Below, piece after piece: positions 43,433 through 51,596 of a stretch of 64,000 nt of DNA; within the stretch, counting starts at the first letter, position 1, and each line of letters begins with the position of its first letter. The DNA is taken from assembly GCF_014641075.1 (NCBI RefSeq), contig NZ_BMHP01000004.1:372001-436000 (forward strand). The letters are read 5' to 3'. The notes under the pieces were generated by a model, which was not told the DNA's origin, made no database searches, and worked only from the letters and a program-made list of their open reading frames with translations. This DNA comes from Paenibacillus nasutitermitis (GTDB lineage Bacteria; Bacillota; Bacilli; Paenibacillales; Paenibacillaceae). The translations under genes and the position numbers were made by a program.

Positions 43433-44074
43433 ATGTTCAATCTAGAATCTTGCTTGGGAGAGGTAACCCGCACAGTGTCGAATCTCGAACGAGAGGGGAA
43501 GCCCGCTCGCAACGTTACGCTGGAGCGCTCTTACGACACGACGCCGGACGACCTTTGGGATGCGATGACCAATCCGGAGCGCTTGCCTCGCTGGTTTGCG
43601 CCTGTCAGCGGTGAATTGAAGCTCGGAGGCCGGTATCAGATCCAGAATAACGCAGGCGGCGTAATTACCGAATGTGAGCCGCCGCATTATTTCTCCGTGA
43701 CCTGGGAATTCGGAGGCGGCATGAGCTGGGTCGAGCTGCGCTTGGCCGCCGAAGGGGAAGACCGATCACGCCTGACGTTGTCCCACATTTGCCCGATCGA
43801 CGACCACTGGAAGACGTTTGGGCCTGGCGCGGTTGGTGTCGGCTGGGATCTAAGCTTGGTGGGGCTGGCGTTCCACTTCTCGGCGGGCGATACGGAACGT
43901 ATAGATGAGAACGCTTTTAGCGCCTCCAGCGAAGGAAAGTCTTTCATGGCCGACTCCAGCGAGGCTTGGCGGCGTGCGGCTGTTGCAGCCGGTGAGAATT
44001 CATCCCATGCTGAGGAGGCGGCGAAGCGGGTTACGGCCTTCTACACGGGCAGCGGATCGCAGGAGGCGGAATGA
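43433..44074 (+). CDS. SRPBCC (AHSA1/Aha1-like) domain protein
   Basis: A 213-residue START-like protein. ATG 43433 has GGAGGTG five bases before it; the in-frame GTG at 43415 lies before that site. Family features are RSYDTTPDDLWDAMTNPERL, PRWFAPVSGELKLGG and the closing strand RSRLTLSHIC. These proteins bind hydrophobic ligands in a deep cavity. It overlaps the ArsR-family gene by 4 bases (ATGA), a widely conserved pair in Firmicutes and Actinobacteria in which the ArsR protein controls the SRPBCC gene. The C-terminal extension past residue 150 is longer than in the minimal family. The ligand is unknown. Confidence 0.92.
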   Translation: MFNLESCLGEVTRTVSNLEREGKPARNVTLERSYDTTPDDLWDAMTNPERLPRWFAPVSGELKLGGRYQIQNNAGGVITECEPPHYFSVTWEFGGGMSWVELRLAAEGEDRSRLTLSHICPIDDHWKTFGPGAVGVGWDLSLVGLAFHFSAGDTERIDENAFSASSEGKSFMADSSEAWRRAAVAAGENSSHAEEAAKRVTAFYTGSGSQEAE

Positions 44075-44400
44075 ACGCCTTCGACGTTCTTGGCGATCCG
44101 GTACGGCGCCGCATCTTGGTGCTGCTCGCCGAGAGCGAGCGGCGTTCCGGCGATATTGTCGAGGTCATCCAGCACGAGTTCGGCATTACCCAAGCCGCCG
44201 TTTCCCAGCATCTCCGGGTTCTGCGGGAGAACGGGTTCGCCCGCGTAATGGTCGATGAGCAGCGCCGCATCTATTCGCTGGACGCCCAGCCGATGCAGGA
44301 GGTCGACGAGTGGCTCAATCGTTTTCGCTCCTTCTGGGAACCAAAGCTCAGCGCACTCGAAACCGAGATCGCAAGGGGCAAAAAGATGCGGAAAAGTTGA
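44071..44400 (+). CDS. ArsR-family (autorepressor type) transcriptional regulator
   Basis: A 109-residue winged-helix protein. The recognition helix is in FGITQAAVSQHLRVLRENGF and the wing in ARVMVDEQRRIYSLD. No cysteine metal-binding motif (ELCVC) is present, so it is of the metal-independent SdpR-like class that is often paired with SRPBCC proteins. The start overlaps the SRPBCC stop by 4 bases. It probably represses the promoter at 43337, where two ACTTGTATAAC repeats lie. Confidence 0.93.
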   Translation: MNAFDVLGDPVRRRILVLLAESERRSGDIVEVIQHEFGITQAAVSQHLRVLRENGFARVMVDEQRRIYSLDAQPMQEVDEWLNRFRSFWEPKLSALETEIARGKKMRKS

Positions 44401-44527
44401 AGGCGCGTCGTCTTTCGGACGAAAGGTCTACAAGTCCGGAATCACAAGGCAGCTCAACTACGACTGCGGCAAAACGACCGGAACCTGAATCGGTTCCAGT
44501 AGTCGAGTGTAAGAGGAGATGTAGCTA

Positions 44528-45148
44528 ATGACCCTGAACAAAAGGTTACTAGTGTGCGCCGTCATTGCCGGGCCGATTTATATCATCGTCGGCTTGGCCC
44601 AGATCTTGTTCCGAGAAGGCTTCGATATGACCCGACATCCACTCAGTCTTATGAGCACAGGCGATCTTGGGTGGATCCAAATAACCAATTTCATTTTGAC
44701 CGGTTTCTTAGTGGTTCTTGGCGCGATTGGGCTGAGTCGGACGGTCAAGGGGGACAAGCGTTGGAGACGCGGTGCGCTGTTCATTGGTATCTATGGGGTT
44801 TGCGTGATCGGCGGCGGTGTATTCGCCACCGACCCGTCGTTAGGATTTCCGCCTGGCACTCCTGATGTATATCCGGAGACGATAAGCTGGCACAGCATGC
44901 TCCACTTTATTTTTGGACAGTTTGGCTTCTTGGCTTTGATCATTGCTAGCTTCATGTGTGCTTGGTATTTTGCGGCCGCCAAGCTTCGCGGATGGGCTGC
45001 CTTTTCGGCCTGTACAGGCGGCTACTTTTTTGTTGCGATTGTTGCAAGCATTGCGGACATGGGTGCAGCGTGGAGTTCAATAGCATTATATGTAGCGGTG
45101 GCATTGGGCTGGATATGGCTTACGGCGCTGGCTGCCCGGAGCATGTGA
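44528..45148 (+). CDS. DUF998-family integral membrane protein
   Basis: A 206-residue membrane protein with six predicted helices; the family pattern is clear: RHPLSLMSTGDLGWIQITNF after helix 1, a GLSRTV segment, and SWHSMLHFIFGQFGF before helix 4. GAGGAG lies about 9 bases before the ATG. It is 127 bases after the ArsR gene; a small hairpin (GGAACC...GGTTCC near 44480) lies in that gap, so it may be read through from the same promoter. The function of DUF998 proteins is unknown; they often occur with regulators of this type. Confidence 0.88.
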   Translation: MTLNKRLLVCAVIAGPIYIIVGLAQILFREGFDMTRHPLSLMSTGDLGWIQITNFILTGFLVVLGAIGLSRTVKGDKRWRRGALFIGIYGVCVIGGGVFATDPSLGFPPGTPDVYPETISWHSMLHFIFGQFGFLALIIASFMCAWYFAAAKLRGWAAFSACTGGYFFVAIVASIADMGAAWSSIALYVAVALGWIWLTALAARSM

Positions 45149-45238
45149 CTGATAGGCTCTCGATCATTAAACGAAAAGCTGGTGTATTTGTGGAATCGAT
45201 GCAATTTTGAATCGAAATTATAAGGAGGAAGATTTACT

Positions 45239-45634
45239 ATGGAAAAGGTGATACCTTTCTTAATGTTTCAAGATGGCAAGGCAGAAGAAGCAATGAACTT
45301 TTACACATCACTCATCGAGGATTCTAAAATTACAAGCATTATTCGTTATGGTGCGAATGAAGCCGGTAAAGAAGGGACCGTGATGCAGGCTACTTTTACA
45401 CTAAAAGGGCAGGAATTTATGTGCATTGACAGTAATGTGAAACATAATTTTACCTTTACACCTTCGTTCTCCATCTATGCTGCTTGCAGTACGGAGGAAG
45501 AAATCAATGTGCTCTTTGAGAAACTCAAAGAAGATAGACCGGCTCTTATGCCGCTGGGCAATTATGGGTTCAGCAAAAAATTCGGTTGGCTGAATGACCG
45601 TTACGGCGTTTCATGGCAGCTTAACCTGATCTAA
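45239..45634 (+). CDS. VOC-family (PhnB/3-demethylubiquinone-methyltransferase-like) protein
   Basis: A 131-residue VOC-fold protein with AAGGAGGA seven bases upstream. It has the PhnB-type order: KVIPFLMFQDGKAEEAMNFY, TSLIEDSKI, GTVMQATFTLKGQEFMCIDS and the closing FGWLNDRYGVSWQLNL. The last block, with DRYGVSWQ, identifies the family. Members are usually single-domain, often without known substrate. It is the last gene of the SRPBCC-ArsR-DUF998-VOC group. The 430 bases after it carry no gene but several inverted repeats. Confidence 0.9.
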   Translation: MEKVIPFLMFQDGKAEEAMNFYTSLIEDSKITSIIRYGANEAGKEGTVMQATFTLKGQEFMCIDSNVKHNFTFTPSFSIYAACSTEEEINVLFEKLKEDRPALMPLGNYGFSKKFGWLNDRYGVSWQLNLI

Positions 45635-46082
45635 TTAGCGGTTGTGTCGAACATCTCAAGTTCAGAGAGGGTCAGGGCATTCTGCGCGCCGAAACGATGA
45701 GTATACCCACGCTCCGGCGCGCAGCCGAACAAACAGACGCGGGGTCGCGGCGGGACCTTGTCTTCTCAGGTCTTGTTGCAGGAATGATTAGACCGTTTGT
45801 TTCTTGATTTATAATGGTTTTGAGTGAGTGGTTAGGGGAGTTGGGGACCAAAATGGGGACGCGAGTCATTTCGCGTCCCCATTTTAGTCGTAATTATGGA
45901 AGCCGGATACATTTCCATACGTTGAAGATCAATGACCATTTGCCAACAATATATCGATGACAAAATCTTCTTGGCCGGTATGATAGACGATGTTATTATC
46001 CCTTTTTGACAGCTTAGCTGTTAACTTTCCTCAACTCAAGTTATAGTTCACGTTGCAGAAATCTCGAAGCGAAAAATTATGG
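45635..46082. other. Gene-free stretch with inverted repeats
   Basis: No complete gene. CTGCGCGCCG (45682-45691) and CGGCGCGCAG (45715-45724) are a perfect inverted pair. A minus-strand frame at about 45937-46030 gives GKLTAKLSKRDNNIVYHTG then QEDFVIDILLANGH and stops, with no start codon; it may be a gene scrap of unknown family. Confidence 0.4.
45850..45885. terminator. Perfect 15-bp hairpin, possible bidirectional terminator
   Basis: AAAATGGGGACGCGA and TCGCGTCCCCATTTT pair exactly around GTCATT. A/T-rich flanks fit a terminator on either strand; it is 215 bases after the VOC gene. A GGGGACCAAAATGGGGAC duplication precedes it. Confidence 0.55.
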
Positions 46083-46129
46083 TTGACGATTACCACAAAT
46101 TGAAATAAAATGAATGAACGGTTCATTCA
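46083..46129 (+). promoter_or_regulatory. SDR gene promoter with TetR-type operator
   Basis: TTGACG (46083-46088) and TAAAAT (46106-46111) are exactly 17 bases apart. A perfect palindrome TGAATGAAC-G-GTTCATTCA (46111-46129) starts at the last base of the -10 box. A repressor bound there would block transcription; the TetR protein at 47292 is the natural candidate. Confidence 0.75.
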
Positions 46130-46159
46130 CAAAACATAAAAAAGAAAGAGGTAAATATC

Positions 46160-47131
46160 ATGAAGAGAAATCAAACAATCGCAAATTGGTCTATTCAAGG
46201 CAAATACGTTGTAATTACCGGGGCAACCAGCGGCATTGGGCTGGCAGCGGCGAAAGCACTCGCCATAAGAGGCGCAAATCTGGGAATCGTTGCGCGGAAT
46301 CCAGTCAAAGCGAATGAAGTCGCGAATCAAATCGTAGCCCTAACCCAAGGCAAAACTACGGTGGATATTTTTCTGGCGGATATGTCATCCCAGCTGTCCG
46401 TCCGTCAAGTGGCTGCCGACATTCTGGCCCGTTGTCCGAGAATCGACATCTTAATCAACAATGCAGGCGCCTTGTACGTAACCCGGCAGCTCACAGTCGA
46501 TGGTTTGGAAATGACCTGGGCCGTGAATCATTTGGCTCCGTTCTTGCTAACAACGCTACTGCTGGACCGCCTGAAAGAAAGCGAACATGCCCGCATCATT
46601 ACCACCGCATCCCACGGCCACAAGTTGGCCAAGAAAGGGATCAACTTTGACGATCCGAGCGCCAAGCGCCTTTATAGCTTCCCTATGGTTGTCATGGGCG
46701 GCAACCAATTCCGATACGCCGAGACGAAGCTTGCCAACGTGTTGTTTACTGCGGAATTAGCGGACAGATTGAAGGGAACCGGAGTTGCGGCTTACTGTTA
46801 TGATCCAGGGCTGGTGGCCACCAACTTTAACCAACACAACGGCGCGATAGCCCGTGCGCAGATGGCCGTGATGAATTTGTTCTCGCGCACCCCGGAGAAA
46901 GGTGCCGAAACGTTAGTATGGTTGGCCGACTCGGCAGAAGTATCAAGCCAGAATGGCCTTTACTATAAAGATATGCGAATCGAAACCCCGTCAGAGTCTG
47001 CCAGAAACAATGATATGGCGAATCGATTATGGCGGATAAGCGAAGAGCAGGTCCGGCCTTCGGAGACATCCCCGTTGAACAATCATCAGGAGAGCAAGCA
47101 TGTCCATGCAGGCAAAACACCGGTCATGTAA
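46160..47131 (+). CDS. SDR-family NAD(P)-dependent oxidoreductase (retinol-dehydrogenase-like)
   Basis: A 323-residue short-chain dehydrogenase with AAAGAGG nine bases upstream of the ATG. The cofactor motif GATSGIG is at 21-27, NNAG at 100-103, and the catalytic Ser, Tyr and Lys are S151, Y186 and K190 (YAETK). The length and the LFSRTPEKGAETLVWLADS segment match the retinol dehydrogenase/WW-domain oxidoreductase-like group. The last ~30 residues are a polar tail. Its promoter carries a TetR-type palindrome and a TetR gene follows 160 bases after, so it is probably induced by its substrate, a lipophilic aldehyde, ketone or alcohol. Confidence 0.93.
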   Translation: MKRNQTIANWSIQGKYVVITGATSGIGLAAAKALAIRGANLGIVARNPVKANEVANQIVALTQGKTTVDIFLADMSSQLSVRQVAADILARCPRIDILINNAGALYVTRQLTVDGLEMTWAVNHLAPFLLTTLLLDRLKESEHARIITTASHGHKLAKKGINFDDPSAKRLYSFPMVVMGGNQFRYAETKLANVLFTAELADRLKGTGVAAYCYDPGLVATNFNQHNGAIARAQMAVMNLFSRTPEKGAETLVWLADSAEVSSQNGLYYKDMRIETPSESARNNDMANRLWRISEEQVRPSETSPLNNHQESKHVHAGKTPVM

Positions 47132-47291
47132 ATGCTTACTATGCTCGTTAAGCCCACCAAGGTCGAGATTTGTCAGCGATCCGGAAAATCGAATATCAGG
47201 ATATTATCTAACACGCTGTTTATTGAGGAAGATAAGTGTACAATGTAGAAAGTCATTGGAATAGATCTGAAATTTGGAGAGTGGTCTTTCG

Positions 47292-47885
47292 TTGAAGCGA
47301 GAAAAAGGACGTCAAATCGAACATGTACACGACGAACGCAGAGAACAAATCAAGCGCGCGGCGCTTACAGTATTCGCCCGCCAAGGAATCGACGGAACGA
47401 AAATGAGCATGATTGCGGAAGAAGCCGGCATTAGCCAAGGGCTTTCCTACCGTTATTTCAGTTCCAAAGAAGAGATTTTCACGGAACTTGTCCGAGAAGC
47501 GATGGAAGAATCCCAGAAAGCCATTGAAGAAGTACAGAATCTCCCGGGTACGCCGGCAGAACTCATGAGAACATTTACGAAAAAAATGCTCGATGCCAGT
47601 CACAAACCTTACTTTTTGCTCCTTCAGCATGCACAGAAATCGGAAGGTGTTCCCGAAAGCGCGAAGCGGATAATGGAGCAATACAACCCCAAGGATACAA
47701 TCGATCGGCTTATCCCTATATTTATCAAAGGGCAGCAAATAGGCGAGTTTAGCGAAGGAGATCCCTACAGGCTGTTGTTTCTTTATTTTACCGTTATTAT
47801 TGGCCTGATGTTGCAAGACGTGCCTATGGATGAGGGATATTGGCTGCAAGAGGTTGATCAATTAATGAAGATTATTACGGTATAA
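47292..47885 (+). CDS. TetR/AcrR-family transcriptional regulator
   Basis: A 197-residue repressor. The TTG at 47292 has GGAGAG nine bases upstream; an in-frame TTG at 47274 lies before that site. The helix-turn-helix is clear (REQIKRAALTVFARQGIDGT, KMSMIAEEAGISQGLSYRYF, SSKEEIFTELV at about 14-65). The C-terminal ligand domain is helical and ends near LQEVDQLMKIITV. It most likely controls the SDR gene through the palindrome at 46111-46129, and may control itself. Confidence 0.92.
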   Translation: MKREKGRQIEHVHDERREQIKRAALTVFARQGIDGTKMSMIAEEAGISQGLSYRYFSSKEEIFTELVREAMEESQKAIEEVQNLPGTPAELMRTFTKKMLDASHKPYFLLLQHAQKSEGVPESAKRIMEQYNPKDTIDRLIPIFIKGQQIGEFSEGDPYRLLFLYFTVIIGLMLQDVPMDEGYWLQEVDQLMKIITV

Positions 47886-47897
47886 ATTCCCAAGTAT

Positions 47898-48085
47898 ATG
47901 GCTGCCACCAGGCTAGAAGAACTGCAGTGTAACGCGAGCTTCATCGTAGAAGAAGTGATCAAGCTTAAGCGGGAAACGGATCATCAATTTGTTTGATGGA
48001 GCGCAATCTGATCGACGAAATCTCCGATGACGATAACATTTACGAAGGAGTGCTTAATATTGATAGTTCTGAACCACTAGAATGA
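47898..48085 (+). CDS. Two overlapping tiny frames, possible gene remnant
   Basis: A 32-codon frame (ATG 47898 to TGA 47996: MAATRLEELQCNASFIVEEV, IKLKRETDHQFV) overlaps a 29-codon frame (ATG 47996 to TGA 48085: MERNLIDEISDDDNIYEGV, LNIDSSEPLE) through TGATG. Both peptides look protein-like. Either a small gene has suffered a frame shift, or these are chance frames. No ribosome site is evident and no family is recognised. Confidence 0.25.
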
Positions 48086-48134
48086 TAATCGTTCTATTAG
48101 GAAAGAACTCTGTAGAATTTATCCAGGACTTTCT

Positions 48135-48163
48135 TGACTGCTTTAAGTTTAGTTGCTAAACTA
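48135..48163 (+). promoter_or_regulatory. MarR gene promoter with overlapping palindrome
   Basis: TTGACT (48135-48140) and TAAACT (48157-48162) are 16 bases apart. AGTTTAG-TTG-CTAAACT (48146-48162) is a perfect palindrome that overlaps the -10 box. The same motif occurs before the MFS gene, so the MarR protein at 48214 is the probable repressor of both. Confidence 0.7.
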
Positions 48164-48213
48164 AAAACTGTACGAGTGACAATAACTTTCTTTTATAAAG
48201 GATGGGATTCTAA

Positions 48214-48639
48214 ATGACTAAAACAAGCGCTCTTCTGGGCCGTTTAGTTCACCAGATCAGAAAAAGAGAACGCCAGCCGCGCATGTTCGGATCAGCAGGC
48301 GCTTTGACGCCAAGTGAAATTCATACGATTGATGCCATAGGCTGCGGGAATGGGGTTCTGATGAGCGAACTGGCTGATCGGCTTGGAGTGACCAAAGGAG
48401 CGGTGACTCAGATTGTAGAACGTCTGGAATCGAAGAAACTGGTCCGCCGTGATCCACATCCTCAAGATTCAAGAAGTGTAACGGTCACATTAATGGAGAA
48501 GGGGGAAGTCGCTTTTTTGGAACATGAAGAAGTGAATGTACGACGGTTTGATGAGTGGATCAGCGCCGAACTGAATAAGGAGGAACTTCGGTCTTTTGAA
48601 AAAGGACTTACAAAACTGATTGATTTTATGAACGACTAA
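48214..48639 (+). CDS. MarR-family transcriptional regulator
   Basis: A 141-residue winged-helix protein. The recognition helix and wing are MSELADRLGVTKGAVTQIVE, RLESKKLVRRDPHPQDSRSV and TVTLMEKGE (about residues 45-95), all standard for MarR. No signal peptide. It is followed after 117 bases by an MFS drug exporter, and AGTTTAG/CTAAACT palindromes lie before both genes. It likely relieves repression when a lipophilic compound binds. Confidence 0.93.
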   Translation: MTKTSALLGRLVHQIRKRERQPRMFGSAGALTPSEIHTIDAIGCGNGVLMSELADRLGVTKGAVTQIVERLESKKLVRRDPHPQDSRSVTVTLMEKGEVAFLEHEEVNVRRFDEWISAELNKEELRSFEKGLTKLIDFMND

Positions 48640-48656
48640 GTTTTGTGTCTGCCATT

Positions 48657-48711
48657 TAGTTTAGCATATAAACTATATACTATTATGCGAATTAGTTTAG
48701 ATTCTAAACTA
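48657..48711 (+). promoter_or_regulatory. Two MarR-type palindromes before MFS exporter gene
   Basis: TAGTTTAG-ATT-CTAAACTA (48693-48711) is a perfect 8+3+8 palindrome; TAGTTTAG-CAT-ATAAACTA (48657-48675) is the same with one mismatch. Both match the palindrome in the MarR gene promoter, 36 bases apart from each other. Confidence 0.7.
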
Positions 48712-48756
48712 TAAAATAGTCGAGATTAATTAATCCCTGGAAAGGAAATGAAGAAT

Positions 48757-50271
48757 ATGGAGAAAACGAACAGTAAGTTGGGTTTTGTTGTCGCTGGATT
48801 ATTGCTAAGTGTGTTAATGTCAGGCATGGATAATACGATTGTTGCCACCGCGATGGGAACCATCGTATCCGACCTCGGAGGTTTCGAACAGTTTGTTTGG
48901 CTTACCTCAGCTTATATTGTCGCAGAAATGGCTGGAATGCCGCTGTTCGGCAAGTTTTCGGATATGTATGGGAGGAAACGTTTTTTTCAATTGGGATTGA
49001 TTTTGTTTATTGTTGGTTCCGCTTTGTGCGGTATGGCGGGCTCTATTATCGAGCTTAGTATCTATCGCGCGATACAAGGAATTGGCGCCAGTGCGATGAT
49101 TCCAATAGCTCATACGATCATCTTTGATGTATTTCCATCGGAGAAGCGGGGGAAGATAGTCGGTCTTTTTGGTTCAGTTTTTGGATTGGCTACGCTGGCT
49201 GGACCCCTGTTAGGGGGATATATTACCGAGTACTTCGGTTGGGAAGGTATTTTCTACATTAATCTCCCCATTGGCATCATTGCTTTTGTATTTATTGCAT
49301 GGTTTTATCGAGAGTCAAAAATATATGAGAAGAAAAAAATCGATTGGCTGGGTACCTTCACACTTATTCCAGCGATTGTGTGCTTGATGTTAGTCCTGGA
49401 ACTGGGAGGGCATAAGTTTTTATGGAATTCAGGTGTGATTGTCGGATTGTTTGCCGTATTTGTGGTTTTGTTTATTGCGTTTCTGTTCGCAGAGGCAAAG
49501 GCGGAAGAACCCATTATTCCATTTCGTATGTTCAAGAACCGTTTGTTTGCCGGTAGTACATTTGTCGCGTTCTTTTACAGCGGTACTTTCATTATTTGTA
49601 CGATATATCTGCCTATTTTTGTTCAAGGTGTGCTGGGAGCAACCGCATCAAATTCTGGCTTAATTCTAATGCCACTGATGTTGGGTGCTGTTGTGGCGGC
49701 TTTACTCGGAGGGCATTTAACTTCGCAATTCAGTTATCGGACAATTATGATCGCTTCGGGGATCGTATTTGTAATCGGCATCGCTTTATTGAGCTCTTTA
49801 TCTCCTAACTCAACGAAAGTCGCGTTGACTGCTTTTATGATTGTGACCGGGCTGGGGATGGGTTCCTCTTTCTCTGTTCTGACCATTGCAGCGCTTCATC
49901 CCTTCGAACATCACCAGAGAGGTGTGGCCAGCTCGACAGTTTCTTTTTTACGTTCGCTTGGCATGACACTTGGTATTAGCTTCTTTGGCATATTACAAAG
50001 AAACTTGTTCGAGAATCAACTTCAATCGTTATCCGTGCAAGAAGTCCAAGCGATATCGGGCGATTTGTTACGGGACCCGGCTGCTGTGTTGGCTGCGGAA
50101 ACACGCACAGCAATACCTGACGCAATGTTGCATCAACTTTCCGAATCACTTTCCAATTCTATCACGGGTACCTTCATGTGGGCCATCATCCCGGCGATAT
50201 GCACATTCTTGTTTGCCTTTTGGATAAGCCGTGAGCGTCCGGACGAATCCCAAAAAATCAGTTTTCATTAA
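48757..50271 (+). CDS. DHA2-family MFS multidrug exporter (EmrB/QacA type)
   Basis: A 504-residue protein with about 14 membrane helices. The motif MDNTIVATAMGTIVSDLG after helix 1, the loop KFSDMYGRKRFFQLG (motif A, GxxxDxxGRK) and RAIQGIGASAMIPIAHTI (motif B) are typical. ATG 48757 follows GGAAAGGA by 10 bases; an ATG three codons upstream (48748) is closer to that site than usual but possible. It is controlled by the MarR protein from two upstream operators. Members export antibiotics and antiseptics using the proton gradient. Confidence 0.93.
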   Translation: MEKTNSKLGFVVAGLLLSVLMSGMDNTIVATAMGTIVSDLGGFEQFVWLTSAYIVAEMAGMPLFGKFSDMYGRKRFFQLGLILFIVGSALCGMAGSIIELSIYRAIQGIGASAMIPIAHTIIFDVFPSEKRGKIVGLFGSVFGLATLAGPLLGGYITEYFGWEGIFYINLPIGIIAFVFIAWFYRESKIYEKKKIDWLGTFTLIPAIVCLMLVLELGGHKFLWNSGVIVGLFAVFVVLFIAFLFAEAKAEEPIIPFRMFKNRLFAGSTFVAFFYSGTFIICTIYLPIFVQGVLGATASNSGLILMPLMLGAVVAALLGGHLTSQFSYRTIMIASGIVFVIGIALLSSLSPNSTKVALTAFMIVTGLGMGSSFSVLTIAALHPFEHHQRGVASSTVSFLRSLGMTLGISFFGILQRNLFENQLQSLSVQEVQAISGDLLRDPAAVLAAETRTAIPDAMLHQLSESLSNSITGTFMWAIIPAICTFLFAFWISRERPDESQKISFH

Positions 50272-50339
50272 TGGACGTTTCCGTATAAATTGATTCAACG
50301 GATAAGGTCATGGACGTGGCGAGGTACTAGGTACTTATA

Positions 50340-50369
50340 TTGACAGGAATTATTTAGAAACGATATACT
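50340..50369 (+). promoter_or_regulatory. Promoter of the T-box leader
   Basis: TTGACA (50340-50345) and TATACT (50364-50369) are 18 bases apart. A start at about 50376 would give a leader of some 300 bases before the methyltransferase. Confidence 0.65.
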
Positions 50370-50376
50370 GGGTTAA

Positions 50377-50634
50377 AACAATTATACGTTAAACGCAATG
50401 ATTGGGAGTATTAAGGATTTCTTTTGTTCAGAGAACTGTCGTTCCAGTGCGAGACAGTCAATAGACTCCCCAACTCACCCATGAGCGGTAAGGCAGAATC
50501 CAGTAGGCCTTAACGGTTAACCTCCGTAATTAGGTTCTAAGGTGATTCGTTTATTTACCGAAACAAACGAATCAAAAAGAGTGGTACCGCGAAGGAAAAC
50601 CTGTCGCCTCTTTGTAGGCAATAGGTTTTTTTAT
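50377..50634 (+). ncRNA. T-box leader (tRNA-sensing riboswitch), probable leucine specifier
   Basis: The T-box core AGAGTGGTACCGCG ends at 50591 and is followed by a terminator (AACCT...GCCT paired with AGGC...AGGTT, then seven T at about 50624-50633). AAAGAG before the T-box can pair with CTCTTT at 50608-50613 to form the antiterminator. Stem I can be drawn: CGC 50394 with GCG 50485 (GA bulge), ATG with CAT, GGGAGT 50404-50409 with ACTCCC 50465-50470; distal parts show AGAGAACTGTC and GACAGT arms. The loop strand CAACTCACC (50471-50479) contains CTC preceded by AA and followed by A, the usual framing of a specifier, giving leucine. Stem III is a perfect TGATTCGTTT/AAACGAATCA pair. Uncharged cognate tRNA would allow read-through to the methyltransferase gene. 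Confidence 0.85.
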
Positions 50635-50679
50635 TTTACTTTTGAACAAAACAATACATTTTAAGGCAGGTGTTATCAG

Positions 50680-51486
50680 ATGGAAAACGTTATTGATTAT
50701 TATTCCCGTTTTGACGAGTGGGGCAGGCTGGACAGGGAACCGTTAGAGTTTATCATTAACTGTCATTACATTAAAAAATATTTACCTCCCCATGGTTATG
50801 TATTAGACAATGGGGCAGGACCCGGGAAGTATTCAATGGAGTTAGCGAAGCTGGGATTTAATGTAACTCTTTCTGATTTAACACCTAGACTAGTTGAAAT
50901 GGCTAAGGAGAAGGCAAGCGAACTGGGCTTATCGGAACACTTCAATGGCTTTCATGTGCTAAATGCTATAAATTTGGACGGATTACCCAATGAGGTGTTT
51001 GATGCTACTTTGATGTTAGGACCTCTTTATCACTTACAAAGGGATGAAGAACGGATAAATGCCGTTAGAGAGTTGTTCCGCGTTACAAAAAAGGGTGGCA
51101 TCATTTTTGTCGCTTTTCAAAGTAAGATGAGAATGACAATAACTTCCTTGCAATATCCAAAGCACTGGAAGCCCAATGACACTATGGATTCAATAAAAGA
51201 GTTTCGCGATACTGGGATTTTCAATCACGTAGATAAGGGACGATTTACAGGAGCATATTACTTCAACATCAATGATATTAAGCCCTTTATGGAAAGCCAA
51301 GGGTTTGAAACAGTTGATTTGATTGGTTCGTCTAGTATTGGTGGATTGATAAGTAATGAACAAAGGCAGTCTTGGGAAGAAAAAGGCGAGTCGCAGAGTC
51401 TGATGAACTTACTTATTGAACTCGCTAAGGACCCCTCCGTCTTGGGAATATCGTCTCATTTGCTGTATATCGGCAGAAGGAAATAA
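50680..51486 (+). CDS. Class I SAM-dependent methyltransferase under T-box control
   Basis: A 268-residue methyltransferase. Motif I is LDNGAGPGKYSMELAKLG (residues about 44-61), the ribose-binding acid follows in TLSDLTPRLVEMA, and the post-I/II region reads DATLMLGPLYHL; the C-terminal part has a LFRVTKKGGIIFVAF strand-helix unit. The substrate is not recognisable. AGGCAGG precedes the ATG by about 9 bases. It is the only gene behind the T-box leader, which usually governs aminoacyl-tRNA synthetases or amino acid biosynthesis and transport; so it probably acts in amino acid metabolism or in making a product from that amino acid. It is convergent with the ABC permease gene. Confidence 0.9.
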   Translation: MENVIDYYSRFDEWGRLDREPLEFIINCHYIKKYLPPHGYVLDNGAGPGKYSMELAKLGFNVTLSDLTPRLVEMAKEKASELGLSEHFNGFHVLNAINLDGLPNEVFDATLMLGPLYHLQRDEERINAVRELFRVTKKGGIIFVAFQSKMRMTITSLQYPKHWKPNDTMDSIKEFRDTGIFNHVDKGRFTGAYYFNINDIKPFMESQGFETVDLIGSSSIGGLISNEQRQSWEEKGESQSLMNLLIELAKDPSVLGISSHLLYIGRRK

Positions 51487-51596
51487 TCGAACCCGAAACG
51501 TACATCGACTCCGTAAAGGGATATGGCAGGAGAATCGAATGGCTGGCTGGGACAATTGTGACGCCTTCAATTAAATCTAAAATTGGCTGATCTCGA

